From the NCBI GenBank assembly GCA_029194535.1, contig JARFXR010000002.1, positions 186,001-250,000 of the forward strand: a stretch of DNA of 64,000 nt, given 5' to 3'. The DNA is from Nitrospira sp. (GTDB lineage Bacteria > Nitrospirota > Nitrospiria > Nitrospirales > Nitrospiraceae). The position numbers were made by a program, and so were the translations under genes. Of the stretch, positions 49,868-58,963 are shown in pieces (the first letter of the stretch is position 1; each line of letters begins with the position of its first letter). The notes under the pieces are model-generated. The model did not search any database and was not told where the DNA came from. It was given only the letters and a program-made list of their open reading frames with translations.

Positions 49868-51387
49868 ACGTCAGAACCCTGCCGCTCGGTGTATTGGGAA
49901 CGGCGCTGGCAATCGCCGGTACAGTCGCCTATAGCCTCGCGCCCGACAAACTCTGGCTCGTGACGGCTGTAGAAGGACTGGCGCTGGTCTGCCTCATCGC
50001 GTTCTTTATCGTTCACTTCCAATCGCTGAAGACCTTTTCATCTCGTCGTTCGACCCGTCTCGGGGCCAATAGTTTGCTTTTGAGCCTGTTGATGATCGGC
50101 ATTCTGGCGATCGTGAACTTTCTGTCCGCCCGTCACTCGGTCCGCTGGGACTTCTCCGAAAATCAAAACTTCTCGCTCGCGCCTCAAACTCATCGGGTTC
50201 TACGCAGCCTGCCCCGCGACGTGAAGATCACCGTCTTCACCCGAGAAAAAGACCCAGGTTATCAGTCCTACAAGGAACGACTCGACAGTTATCGGCAGGC
50301 GAGTTCGAAGCTGACGGTCGAATTCGTCGATCCGGAACGACAACCGAAGGCGGCGCAATCCTACGGGATCACCAGAACCGACACGGCCATTTTCGAGAGC
50401 GGGACGCAGACGATCCGCGTGACCAATCCATCCGAAGCAGAATTGACCGGCGCATTGATGCGCGTCGCACGCGACGAGAAAAAGCGCATTCTATTCGTGG
50501 ACGGACACGGGGAACACAGCCTCGATGACCAGGAACGGACAGGTTTCTCCTCCGCCAAGGAGTTGCTGGCCCGACAGGGATACCAAGTCGACTCGATCAG
50601 CCTGCTGTCCCAATCTTTCGTTCCGGACGGCACGGCCATTCTCGTGCTGGCAGGGCCCCGCAAGCCGATCACCTCAGATGAACTGGACCGCATCCGGACA
50701 TACATGGAGGCCGGAGGCCGACTTCTGCTCATGGTGGACCCGGGTACGCAGACCGATCTTTCTCCCCTCCTGTCCCGCTGGGGTCTCGGACTCGGTCCTG
50801 GAGTGCTTGTCGATCTGCAAGACCGGTTGGCACAAGGTGATCTTACCGCATTGCTCGTCCGCACCTTCACCGAACATGAGATTACGCAGGACCTCACCGC
50901 GGCCGTGCTGCTCCCACTCGCCAGGCATATCACTTTCGATGAGCAGAAGGGGAAGGACTGGGACTACGTGCCGCTCGCACGCACCTCTCCCAATAGCTGG
51001 GCCGAGACGGATTTAAAGGGTCGGGTCGTGAGCCTCAATGAGAAGGAAGACATCAAAGGCCCGCTCCCGATGGCGGCGGCCTTGGCACCCAAGAAACCGC
51101 CCGTCGAAGGTAAGCCGAGAGCAGGGATCGTGATCATCGGCAACAGTACGTTCGCGACCAACGGCTTCGTCAATTTTCCAGGCAACAGTGATTTCCTACT
51201 GCATACCACCGGATGGCTGGCGGATGATCGCGAACTGCTTGCCATCGGTCCCAGAGACCAGGCGCTGAAGCCGTTCATTCCCAATCCGGTTCAGGAACGA
51301 ACGCTGCTCTACGTGCAGGTCATCCTCATTCCGGCTCTGCTGTGCGTCGCCGGACTGACGGTGTGGCGAAAGCGCCGCCGGCTCTAA
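49858..51387 (+). CDS. GldG-like ABC-type uncharacterised transport protein
   Basis: 509 aa. Three N-terminal membrane helices (about 10-26, 34-52, 72-90), a long extracytoplasmic domain with an ABC-type-uncharacterised-transport fold (VKITVFTREKDPGY; ILFVDGHGEHSL) and one C-terminal helix (VQVILIPALLCVAGLTVW). ATG 49858 overlaps the permease stop. In Bacteroidetes such proteins belong to gliding; here motility is not implied. Confidence 0.88.
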   Translation: MEMNVRTLPLGVLGTALAIAGTVAYSLAPDKLWLVTAVEGLALVCLIAFFIVHFQSLKTFSSRRSTRLGANSLLLSLLMIGILAIVNFLSARHSVRWDFSENQNFSLAPQTHRVLRSLPRDVKITVFTREKDPGYQSYKERLDSYRQASSKLTVEFVDPERQPKAAQSYGITRTDTAIFESGTQTIRVTNPSEAELTGALMRVARDEKKRILFVDGHGEHSLDDQERTGFSSAKELLARQGYQVDSISLLSQSFVPDGTAILVLAGPRKPITSDELDRIRTYMEAGGRLLLMVDPGTQTDLSPLLSRWGLGLGPGVLVDLQDRLAQGDLTALLVRTFTEHEITQDLTAAVLLPLARHITFDEQKGKDWDYVPLARTSPNSWAETDLKGRVVSLNEKEDIKGPLPMAAALAPKKPPVEGKPRAGIVIIGNSTFATNGFVNFPGNSDFLLHTTGWLADDRELLAIGPRDQALKPFIPNPVQERTLLYVQVILIPALLCVAGLTVWRKRRRL

Positions 51388-51392
51388 CCCTC

Positions 51393-52769
51393 ATGAGATA
51401 CTGGCCTACGCTGCTCATGGCCCTCGTCCTCGGAGGTCTCGGCCTCTACCTGTATCTCGTCGAGTTTCCCGCCAAGGAAACCGAAGAACGCCGCGCGGTT
51501 GAAAGGAAAAAGGTGCTGCTGCTGGATCAGCAGGCGTTGACGGGCCTGACCTTCAAGACCAAGCAAGGAGAATTGGTGTTCGAGCGGACTGCCGAGAAAG
51601 GCTGGGTGATGACCGCTCCTCTGCAGACCGACGCGGACCAGCGCGAGGTCCAAAGCCTGATCCGTGCGCTCGTGACAGGATCGGTGCATCGCGTAGTCGA
51701 AGAGAATCCGACCGCCTTGTCGCCGTTCGGACTTGACTCTCCGGTGACCACGGTTACGATCACGGCCGGCGCCACGAAGGAAGCACTCTCCATCGGCGAC
51801 ACCGGGCCTCTATCTTCAACCCTCTACGTCCTGCGGGAATCCGACCGTGCCCTGCTGCTCACGGACATGGCGCCGAAGGATTTCGTCAACAAGAGCCTGA
51901 TGACCTTCCGGCGCAAAGACATTTTGCGTGTGGTCAAGGGTGACGTCGACCGCATACGCCTGACGTACCCGACGACCGAAATCGTGCTGTACAACGTGAA
52001 CGAAAAGCCGAAACCGAAGTGGAAGATCCGCTATCCGATCGAGGCCGAAGCCGACTTGAACGAAGTCCGCATGCTGCTGTTCCGCCTTGAAGACCTGAAA
52101 GCGCTCGGCGTGGTTGATCCCGGGCCGGAGCGCGACACGTTGGCCAAAACCCTTCACGCTCCGAAAGTGAAGGTCACCATTCATGCTGCGGACGGCGACC
52201 AGACGGTCAAGCTCTATCAACCGGACCCGTCAAGCGGGGAAGCCATCGCCGAAACGACAGCAGATGCTCCGCTCTATCGCATCAATCCCACGGCCATCAG
52301 GGATCTCACGAAGGAACTCTTCAACCTGCAGGACAAACGGCTGCTCGGCGTAGACGCGCCGGACATCGCCATGCTCTCGGTCAAGACAGCTGGGGAACAC
52401 TATGTACTGATCAACCAGAACGGCGAGTGGGTGTTGGAAGATCATCCGACCGATAAGGTGAATCAGCAGACCGCCGATCTGTTTGTGAGCCGGGTGGTGA
52501 ATGCGCCGGCTGAAGAACGGGTGATGAAGCAGTCCGGCCCTCTGGCTCCGTATGGTCTTGTATCCCCTGCCGCGGAATTCGTCGCCACTGGACAGGACGG
52601 CAAGCCCGCCGGCAAACTCTCCCTCGGCAGCCAATCCAACGGACTCGTCTATGCGATGGGGCACCGTCTGCAGGGCATCTATCAAGTTCGTGCCGACCTG
52701 CTCAAGCAGATCCCGTCGAAAAAGGAGCTCCTCGGCTCCGCAGGCGAAGGCGATCGGTCGACCCATTGA
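51393..52769 (+). CDS. DUF4340 domain protein of the Gld-like ABC operon
   Basis: 458 aa from ATG 51393. One N-terminal helix (YWPTLLMALVLGGLGLYLYLV) is followed by repeated alpha/beta segments with GLTFKTKQGELVFER and FGLDSPVTTVTITAGATKEALSIGDTG, as in DUF4340. It is the last gene of the ABC operon, 5 bp after the GldG-like gene. Probably anchored in the inner membrane and facing the periplasm. Confidence 0.88.
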   Translation: MRYWPTLLMALVLGGLGLYLYLVEFPAKETEERRAVERKKVLLLDQQALTGLTFKTKQGELVFERTAEKGWVMTAPLQTDADQREVQSLIRALVTGSVHRVVEENPTALSPFGLDSPVTTVTITAGATKEALSIGDTGPLSSTLYVLRESDRALLLTDMAPKDFVNKSLMTFRRKDILRVVKGDVDRIRLTYPTTEIVLYNVNEKPKPKWKIRYPIEAEADLNEVRMLLFRLEDLKALGVVDPGPERDTLAKTLHAPKVKVTIHAADGDQTVKLYQPDPSSGEAIAETTADAPLYRINPTAIRDLTKELFNLQDKRLLGVDAPDIAMLSVKTAGEHYVLINQNGEWVLEDHPTDKVNQQTADLFVSRVVNAPAEERVMKQSGPLAPYGLVSPAAEFVATGQDGKPAGKLSLGSQSNGLVYAMGHRLQGIYQVRADLLKQIPSKKELLGSAGEGDRSTH

Positions 52770-52843
52770 TTGATGGAGCGGACCGGTCCTCACGGGTTCC
52801 TTGCCTGGACTTTCTCGATCGCCTTCAGTATCGTACTCCTCAC

Positions 52844-52920
52844 GCCCCCGTAGCTCAGTTGGATAGAGCAGCGGTTTCCTAAACCGCGGGTCGCACGTTC
52901 AATTCGTGTCGGGGGCACCA
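52844..52920 (+). tRNA. tRNA-Arg (CCU anticodon)
   Basis: 77 nt with CCA encoded. Acceptor GCCCCCG pairs with CGGGGGC; D-arm AGCTCAGTTGGATAGAGC; anticodon loop TTCCTAA; T-arm CACGTTCAATTCGTG. 74 bp after the DUF4340 gene. Confidence 0.96.
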
Positions 52921-53499
52921 AACCAGCATTCGGGTGACCTGCGGGGCTGCTGTTCGAACTATCGTCCTGCGCCCCGCAGACAAGCACCTCCAGTACCCGA
53001 TATCCTCTTAGTAGCGTGTGGGCCGACGCCTCATCGTCGCATTCGTGTATTTGTCGCATCCGACCGCGCGGGAGAGACAACTGCAATGATGTGTCTCCGT
53101 TCGTCGTACGCGCCGACGGTTCAGGTCGCTTTGTTCGTGAGGCCGGCGGATGAATCTCCGGATGGCTTTTCGATTTCTGCCTATCACTCGCGCCAGTACC
53201 AGGTCGACACACGCTCTCCCTTCGACTCCGGATCAACCGCCTCGGTAGATGCTCTTTGTCGCCCGGACTACCGGACAACCTCTCATACAGTGTTGAGTTC
53301 GCTTACTCGTCTAGCACGCTTCTGCAGGTCATCTCCTACTGCCCTCAGATAGATTTTTCTGTTGATTCATCGAGTTAGCTCGTTCAAGATCTCGACCGTC
53401 CCTACTTCCGAGGTACTCCTTTCCGGTCTAACCCAACTCCAAGAAGTCGGATATTTTTTCATCATTGGATCACGGTAACCTCGTCGAAGGGAGCGCCAC
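52921..53499. other. 579-bp gap after tRNA-Arg with no convincing gene
   Basis: Reading frames here overlap the tRNA or show no protein-like composition. A 7-bp stem, GCGGGGC (52941-52947) with GCCCCGC (52971-52977), may act in tRNA 3'-processing or termination but lacks a T-tract. The rest looks like decayed, lower-GC sequence. No repeat of the tRNA 3' end was found in the window. An AAGGGAG ribosome-binding site precedes the gene at 53500. Confidence 0.5.
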
Positions 53500-53742
53500 A
53501 TGAATTGTCATCGTTGCCAAGGTTGCATGGTTCGCGACCATTTCGTGGATCTGTTGGAGAGTGGCGGCGAATGGTGGACTACGACATGGCGGTGCATCAA
53601 TTGCGGCTATGTGCTTGATGCGGTCCTAGAACAGAATCGTCGGAAACAACATGATGAGCGTATGGTCACCGCAGCGTCGATCGTCGTGTCTCAGGACTCA
53701 TGCCTTGACGAGGAATTGGCCGAGCTCGACTCGGCAGCCTAG
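53500..53742 (+). CDS. Small CxxC zinc-ribbon-like protein, unknown
   Basis: 80 aa. Two CxxC pairs (C3, C6 and C32, C35) suggest one zinc ribbon in the first 45 residues. The C-terminal half is charged and probably helical. AAGGGAG lies 6-12 bases before the ATG. I recall close relatives only from Nitrospira-like genomes; function unknown. Confidence 0.75.
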   Translation: MNCHRCQGCMVRDHFVDLLESGGEWWTTTWRCINCGYVLDAVLEQNRRKQHDERMVTAASIVVSQDSCLDEELAELDSAA

Positions 53743-53806
53743 GAACTGCTCGCTCGAAATTCGTCGTGCAGACGATGCACATGACTGTCAGTTTTATGGT
53801 GTTTTC

Positions 53807-53835
53807 TTGTCAGAAACTACGGCCTTCGCTACACT
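53807..53835 (+). promoter_or_regulatory. Promoter close to the start of the degenerate nuclease-domain gene
   Basis: TTGTCA (53807-53812) and TACACT (53830-53835) are 17 bp apart, 5/6 and 4/6 matches. The expected transcription start is only about 7 bases before the ATG at 53849, so the mRNA would be almost leaderless. No Shine-Dalgarno sequence is visible. Confidence 0.45.
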
Positions 53836-53848
53836 TTTTCCACGCATC

Positions 53849-55336
53849 ATGGCACGAGTAAAAGCAGATCGCGCGCGGTCGAAGACCGCAATGCTGGAAG
53901 ACATTGCTCAGGGAATCGAACGTCTTCAGAGCTTCATTCCCCAGATCGAGGATCTGGGACGCGACGGATTTCCTTATCTGGAAGGTGCCCGAGCTCGAAC
54001 CGAACTGCAACTCAAGGAATGCATCAAGAAGACGTTTGGAGACAAGTCGCCGGAATTTCAAACCTACCGACAACATCGCCTCTCCGTGGAGACACCGGCG
54101 GACACGAAGCAGACGGTTGCGCTCCTCAAAAGTCTCATCTGCGCCCTTGAGGACAGGAGATCGGAACTCCAAGGGCTGAAACCTCCGCTCCCAATCGCTG
54201 AGGGGTCAGCCCCAGTCCCAGTACCCCCGACTGCCTCGCCACGACCCTCGTTGGCGCTGGTGCCTCCGTCGACTCCGACAGCCCAGGTGACTATCACCCC
54301 TGCAACTCCTGTTGTACCTCCGCCCATTACGATGTCCGTGGCCCTGACCACGAATCTGGACATGACTCAGCCATCGGCTGTACCACCGGCACCGCTAACC
54401 GGCACTCAGCAGGCAGCACCTGAGCCACCGAACCCAACGCTGAACGCACCGATATCGGCTCCTCTTCCATCTAGTCTCATTGAGACCCCTCAGGCTGCGA
54501 CGAACCCCCAGACGGTCGACGCCTCCAGTGCAATCCCTCGATCACCAGCTCCGGCGCCCTCGACGTCTGAGTCAATTCACCTCTCGACTTCGAACCCGCT
54601 TCCACCTCGTCCCACGGTTCCCGCTGCACCTGTACAATCTTCATTGCAGGAATCCCAAACTATGGCACCCACAGCTGCATCGCTTTCCCTACCGGTATCG
54701 ATGCCGGTGTCGCCACCTATCCCAATATCAGCGTCTCCCGCTGTTGTCGAATCGAAGCTTGCCCCCCCGGATCTCGAACAGTCCGAGGCTGTACCCGTTT
54801 CTTCGATTCCAAAGACCCTGTCCACGGAGTCGTCGCCTTCATCGAAACCACAGTCCTCACCTGGAACCGCCCCAGGACCCGATCCTGCGGAGACGGTCAA
54901 ATCCCTTTGCACGCGGTTCCACACGATCGCCAGACAGCTTCGCCTTCGCGGCGAGTACCGCCCCACGCTGAATGTCGAGGACGAACTCGATGCCCAGGAT
55001 CTGTTACATGCCGTACTTCGAGTTTCCTTCGACGACATCGAGACGAGCGAGTGGGCGCCAGGCTATGCCAACGGCACGCCACGCGCCATGTTCCTTCTCA
55101 ACGACGGTCGCCTTGCCGTCATCGTCAAGAAGACCAAGTCCGGATTGAACAGCAGAGACCTCACGGAGCAGTTGCGGGCCGACATCGAGCATTGCAGAAC
55201 GCTGAAGCGATGCTCGACGCTCCTGTATTTTGTGTACGACCCCGAAGGACGCATCGGCAATCCTCGTGGGCTTGAGAGCGATCTCATCAGTATCAGCGAC
55301 CAATTGACCGTCGACGTCTACGTCGCACCGAAATGA
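53849..55336 (+). CDS. Protein with a degenerate PD-(D/E)XK nuclease-like C-terminal domain
   Basis: 495 aa from ATG 53849. Residues 1-110 are helical (IAQGIERLQSFIPQIEDL; FGDKSPEFQTYRQHRL). Residues ~115-345 are a Pro/Ser/Ala/Thr-rich linker. The C-terminal ~140 residues resemble the DpnII/MboI-type PD-(D/E)XK domain found on other proteins, with LRGEYRPTLNVEDELDAQDLLHAVL and LYFVYDPEGRIGNPRGLE. The catalytic residues look lost: the usual RxDF position is RAMF (Met414), and the usual EVK reads IVK (Ile425, Lys427). It is therefore probably a binding or regulatory domain. An upstream open frame to 53651 overlaps the CxxC gene and was not used. Confidence 0.75.
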   Translation: MARVKADRARSKTAMLEDIAQGIERLQSFIPQIEDLGRDGFPYLEGARARTELQLKECIKKTFGDKSPEFQTYRQHRLSVETPADTKQTVALLKSLICALEDRRSELQGLKPPLPIAEGSAPVPVPPTASPRPSLALVPPSTPTAQVTITPATPVVPPPITMSVALTTNLDMTQPSAVPPAPLTGTQQAAPEPPNPTLNAPISAPLPSSLIETPQAATNPQTVDASSAIPRSPAPAPSTSESIHLSTSNPLPPRPTVPAAPVQSSLQESQTMAPTAASLSLPVSMPVSPPIPISASPAVVESKLAPPDLEQSEAVPVSSIPKTLSTESSPSSKPQSSPGTAPGPDPAETVKSLCTRFHTIARQLRLRGEYRPTLNVEDELDAQDLLHAVLRVSFDDIETSEWAPGYANGTPRAMFLLNDGRLAVIVKKTKSGLNSRDLTEQLRADIEHCRTLKRCSTLLYFVYDPEGRIGNPRGLESDLISISDQLTVDVYVAPK

Positions 55337-55500
55337 GGCCATCGATGAAGAAAGCGAAGTCCGACCCCGCCCTTCCACCCCCAGCGAAATCCACCACCGG
55401 CACGTTGACAGGCGCACGGGGCATCCGCTACGTTGATGGGGAACCTGCCATTCCGGCGGTGCCTTGCACGATCCACGCGCCGGTTGACGGCGGGGTAGTT

Positions 55501-55755
55501 ATGGCGGACCGGGCCTATGTATTGATTCACGTACTTCCAGGGCAGACCAGCAGCGTCGTCCGGGCGCTACGCGACATTAAACAGATCAAGACCGTAGATC
55601 CCTGCTGGGGCAAACCCGATATCATTGTCGTCGTGGAAGTCGCGGATCAAGACGCCTTGACGCAGTTAGTGCTCAGCCGAATTCATGCCATCGAAGGAGT
55701 GACTCAGACCGACACGCATTTGGTGTATCGATTGAAGGACACCAAGGTCAAGTGA
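55501..55755 (+). CDS. Stand-alone RAM (Lrp/AsnC effector-binding) domain protein
   Basis: 84 aa from ATG 55501, an alpha/beta RAM domain (AYVLIHVLPGQTSSVVRAL; DIIVVVEVADQDALTQLVL; TDTHLVYRL) without a DNA-binding domain. Such proteins bind amino acids or partner Lrp-type regulators. The frame is also open from an ATG at 55333 that overlaps the preceding stop; the extra 56 residues are low-complexity and are less likely coding. GGCGGGG precedes the chosen ATG. GTGA overlaps with the next gene. Confidence 0.75.
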   Translation: MADRAYVLIHVLPGQTSSVVRALRDIKQIKTVDPCWGKPDIIVVVEVADQDALTQLVLSRIHAIEGVTQTDTHLVYRLKDTKVK

Positions 55756-56198
55756 TCACCATCCTTCTTCAAATCGTCCTCTGCCTGTCTCTCCTGGGAA
55801 CCCTCGCGTGTGCTGGGCCCAGAATCCCTCATGAACCAGACATCATTGACGTCATGTTACCGGCTCCGGCCGACAAAGTGAGCACCGCGGTCATTGACGT
55901 ACTGACCGACGGGGGCTACGACATCGATCACAAGGACGATGAACGCCTAGCAACCGACTACCGGCAGGAGATACGGGGCCCCTGGGACTGGATGTTGCGT
56001 TGGCGATTCGGAACGGGAAGGAGTCGGGTGGAAACTCGGGTGACTCCCGCATCGGAGGGAAGCACCAGGCTGCGGCTCCACGTGCTGTATGAGGGAAAAG
56101 ACGGGCTGTTCACCAGGTGGGAGGATTCTCCGACGGCCTTGCCTCAATGCGCTGAAAACCAACTCCGGCTGATCAAGAACGCCCTCCATCTCCTCTGA
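55752..56198 (+). CDS. Putative small lipoprotein, unknown
   Basis: 148 aa from GTG 55752 (the ATG/GTG overlaps the preceding stop as GTGA). N-terminal ILLQIVLCLSLLGTLACAG is a lipoprotein-like signal with a relaxed lipobox and Cys20. The mature part is alpha/beta with VSTAVIDVLTDGGYDIDHKDDERLATDYR. Possibly outer-membrane-attached; function unknown. Likely co-transcribed with the RAM protein. Confidence 0.7.
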   Translation: MITILLQIVLCLSLLGTLACAGPRIPHEPDIIDVMLPAPADKVSTAVIDVLTDGGYDIDHKDDERLATDYRQEIRGPWDWMLRWRFGTGRSRVETRVTPASEGSTRLRLHVLYEGKDGLFTRWEDSPTALPQCAENQLRLIKNALHLL

Positions 56199-56246
56199 GG
56201 ATCGGCCTAGAGATCCCATCCGGCTGCGCAACAGAAACCACTCGAT

Positions 56247-57668
56247 TCAGTTCGAGGCGGATGTGGTATCGCCTCCATCTCCGTCGTCACCAAGATCCAC
56301 TCCGAAACGGTTCGCCATCCGGTACAGCGTTCGCCGGTCAATGCCGAGCACCTTCGCCGCCTTGACCTTGTTACCCTTCATTTCTTTCAACACGCGTATC
56401 AGGTGGCGTTTCTCCACTTCTTCTAACGTGAGATAGGCCTCGCCAGGTGATTCCGCCGGCTCCACCCGTTGGCTTGGTTCCGCTCCCACCTGCCGAATGG
56501 CAGCCGGAAGATCGTCCGGCGTGAGGAGCGGGCCCCGGCTCAACGACATGGCCCGTTCGATGGCGTTTTCCAGTTCACGTACATTGCCCGGCCACCGATA
56601 TTGTTGCAACAGCGCCAGCGTATCTGGATGAAACCCTCTCACAGCTCGCGTTGCGCCGACGCCCCACTTCTGCAGAAAGTGGTGGGCCAGCATGGGAATA
56701 TCTTCCTGGCGTTCCTTCAGCGAGGGCAACGTGATACGGACGACATTCAGGCGATAGAACAGGTCGTCACGAAACTTCCCCTCCTTGACGAGCTGTTCCA
56801 AGTCCCGATTCGTCGCCGCGATAATCCGCACATCGACCTTGATCGAGGCCGTCCCACCGACCCGCCTCACCTCCTGCTCCTGCATGACGCGCAGGAGCTT
56901 CACTTGTAGCGCCTGCCCCAGCTCTCCGATCTCATCGAGAAACAGGGTGCCTCCACTGGCCGACTCGAAGAGGCCCGTTTTGGTGCCCACCGCTCCCGTA
57001 AAAGCGCCCTTCTCATGCCCGAACATCTCCGATTCGAGCAGTGCGTCGGGGAGTGCACCGCAATTCACCGGCACGAACGTATTCTCCCGCCTGGGACCAT
57101 TGGCGTGGATGGCGCGAGCGATCAATTCCTTACCGGTTCCGCTCTCGCCCTGCAACAACACCGTGCTCTTTCCTTCCGACACCCGGGCGACCAGCTTATA
57201 GACTTCGAGCATCGCGGGACTGCTGCCCACCAACGGCGACCAGTCCTCTTTGCCCTTGAGCTCTTCTCGAAACCGGGCGTTTTCCCGCACCAGGCGGCAG
57301 TGATCCAAGCTCCGTTCGACGACGAGCTTGATCTCCTCCTTTTTGAACGGCTTGGCCAAGTAGTCGTACGCGCCCTGCTTGATGGCCTCGATCGCCCCTT
57401 CCAACGAACCGAACGCCGTCAGGACCACGACGGCGGTGTCCGGACTTGTCCGTTTGAACTCGCGCAGCACCGTGAGGCCGTCCACGGCCCCCATGCGGAT
57501 ATCCGTGAGCACCAGATCCACCGAGCCTTCTCGTCCTCGCGCAATGGCTTCTTCGCCGCTCCCGAAGGCCTCGACGTTGTAGCCTTCCTTTTTCAACGCT
57601 TCCGCCAGCAGCTCCCGAGCCACCGCGTCGTCATCGACCACCAAAATTGTTGCGACATTCATGAGCAT
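56247..57668 (-). CDS. NtrC-family sigma-54-dependent response regulator
   Basis: 473 aa. Receiver domain with phospho-acceptor Asp56, acidic pocket D12/D13 and Lys106; AAA+ domain with Walker A GESGTGKE at 174-181, sigma-54 loop GAFTGA at 221-226 and Walker B GGTLFLDEIGE; C-terminal Fis-type helix-turn-helix (KVKAAKVLGIDRRTLYRMANRFG). It should activate RpoN-dependent promoters. The start is ATG 57668; ATG 57662 (MNVATILVVDDD) is equally plausible. The partner kinase gene ends 2 bp upstream. Confidence 0.95.
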   Translation of the reverse strand: MLMNVATILVVDDDAVARELLAEALKKEGYNVEAFGSGEEAIARGREGSVDLVLTDIRMGAVDGLTVLREFKRTSPDTAVVVLTAFGSLEGAIEAIKQGAYDYLAKPFKKEEIKLVVERSLDHCRLVRENARFREELKGKEDWSPLVGSSPAMLEVYKLVARVSEGKSTVLLQGESGTGKELIARAIHANGPRRENTFVPVNCGALPDALLESEMFGHEKGAFTGAVGTKTGLFESASGGTLFLDEIGELGQALQVKLLRVMQEQEVRRVGGTASIKVDVRIIAATNRDLEQLVKEGKFRDDLFYRLNVVRITLPSLKERQEDIPMLAHHFLQKWGVGATRAVRGFHPDTLALLQQYRWPGNVRELENAIERAMSLSRGPLLTPDDLPAAIRQVGAEPSQRVEPAESPGEAYLTLEEVEKRHLIRVLKEMKGNKVKAAKVLGIDRRTLYRMANRFGVDLGDDGDGGDTTSASN

Positions 57669-57670
57669 TT

Positions 57671-58825
57671 CTATACCGTTGTGTCCGGCTCCGGCATCTT
57701 CCCGGGCAATGTCACCGTAACCACGGTCCCACGGCCGGCTTCGCTTTGGAGAGACAGGCTCCCCCCGTGCGCTGCCACCGTTTCACGGCTCAAGAATAGT
57801 CCCAATCCGGTCCCTTTGCCAACTTCCTTAGTCGTGAAAAATGGATGGAAGGCCCTCTGCACGTCCGCCGCTGGCATCCCAACCCCCGTGTCACGCACGG
57901 CGATAGTCACCATCATCGACGTCATGTCAGGAGCCATGCGGCGCGCCACATCCACCTCCTCGACTGTGGCGGCGCGACCGCTCGCCTGCACGACCACCGA
58001 ACCATGTTGGGGCGTGGCCGCCAAGGCATTCGTGAGCAAGTTGACCAACACCTGATGCACCTTCTCCGCATCGGCCCACACGTAGGGAATCCCGATCGCC
58101 AACTCCACGCTCAAGGACACGCCTTTTGCGTGGAACGCCGGCTCCATCAGTGCCGTGGCCGGATTGATGACCCGCTCCGCCGACATCCACACCGGTTCGG
58201 GTTTGCGCTGTCTCGTCGAGGACAGCAGGTCTTGGATGATCCGGACCACACGGTTGAGCTGCTCGTCGATGACCGTGATGCGCTTCTTCATTTCCGTCGT
58301 GACGCCCGGTTCCTCGGCCAGGGCTTGAACGTGCCAGGCGATCGAATGCAGCGGCGTTCCGACCTCGTGGGCGACCGAAGCCACGAGCTGCCCGACGGCG
58401 GCTAGGCGTTCCGAGCGGTTCAGTTGATCCTTCGCATCGACCAACAGCGTATTCGCGCGCAGCAAACTTTCGGTCTGTTGCGCCAGCGCCGCCTTTGCCG
58501 CTGCCTCCCTGGCTTTCCGCTCTTCCCACGTCACACCGACGTAGGCCACGACCATCAGCACGCCCGCCACGACGGAGCGGTTGATCACCGCGGCCTGAAA
58601 TCGTCCGGGCTTCGTCGGCTGCATCAAGCCCAGATAGGTCGCCGCCAAGCAGCAGACGACGGTCAGCACCATGAGCGCCCGATTACGCAGCCGCGCGACC
58701 AGCAAAATGGGAAACACCAGCCCGTACGCGGCGACGATGTTCGCCGGCGCAGCGGTTTCCAGAATCACAATGACAAGAAAAACGACTCCGGCGACGGCCA
58801 GAAGAATGCGGTTCTGCTTGTTCAT
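57671..58825 (-). CDS. Membrane histidine kinase, partner of the NtrC-type regulator
   Basis: 384 aa from ATG 58825 (the TTG at 58831 is an alternative). Four N-terminal membrane helices at about 6-24, 29-45, 49-68 and 83-98 with almost no periplasmic domain, a short coiled linker, then HisKA with His153 in ASVAHEVGTPLHS, and an ATPase domain with DTGVGMP and GKGTGLGLFLS. The lack of an external domain suggests sensing within or from the membrane. Immediately upstream of the response-regulator gene. Confidence 0.95.
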   Translation of the reverse strand: MNKQNRILLAVAGVVFLVIVILETAAPANIVAAYGLVFPILLVARLRNRALMVLTVVCCLAATYLGLMQPTKPGRFQAAVINRSVVAGVLMVVAYVGVTWEERKAREAAAKAALAQQTESLLRANTLLVDAKDQLNRSERLAAVGQLVASVAHEVGTPLHSIAWHVQALAEEPGVTTEMKKRITVIDEQLNRVVRIIQDLLSSTRQRKPEPVWMSAERVINPATALMEPAFHAKGVSLSVELAIGIPYVWADAEKVHQVLVNLLTNALAATPQHGSVVVQASGRAATVEEVDVARRMAPDMTSMMVTIAVRDTGVGMPAADVQRAFHPFFTTKEVGKGTGLGLFLSRETVAAHGGSLSLQSEAGRGTVVTVTLPGKMPEPDTTV

Positions 58826-58963
58826 CGTCAACGTCCATGGCCGAGGCTACAGGGATCCACGCCTAAGCGGCAAGCCGGCATGGGTGGAGCAAGTCCGCCG
58901 TTGAGAGCGCCGCTCTCCACCCGGAAGGGAGGCCGACGCAGACCGCATCTCCGAAGGAAGGTC

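Noticed and set aside
52941-52977. Strong rho-independent terminator after tRNA-Arg
   Set aside because: A 7-bp GC stem exists but the loop is 23 bases and no T-run follows, so only a weak structural note is kept.
52790-53278. 162-aa minus-strand reading frame across tRNA-Arg
   Set aside because: It contains the translated complement of the tRNA (VPPTRIERATRGLGNRC-like text), a well-known false protein. The remaining composition is not protein-like.
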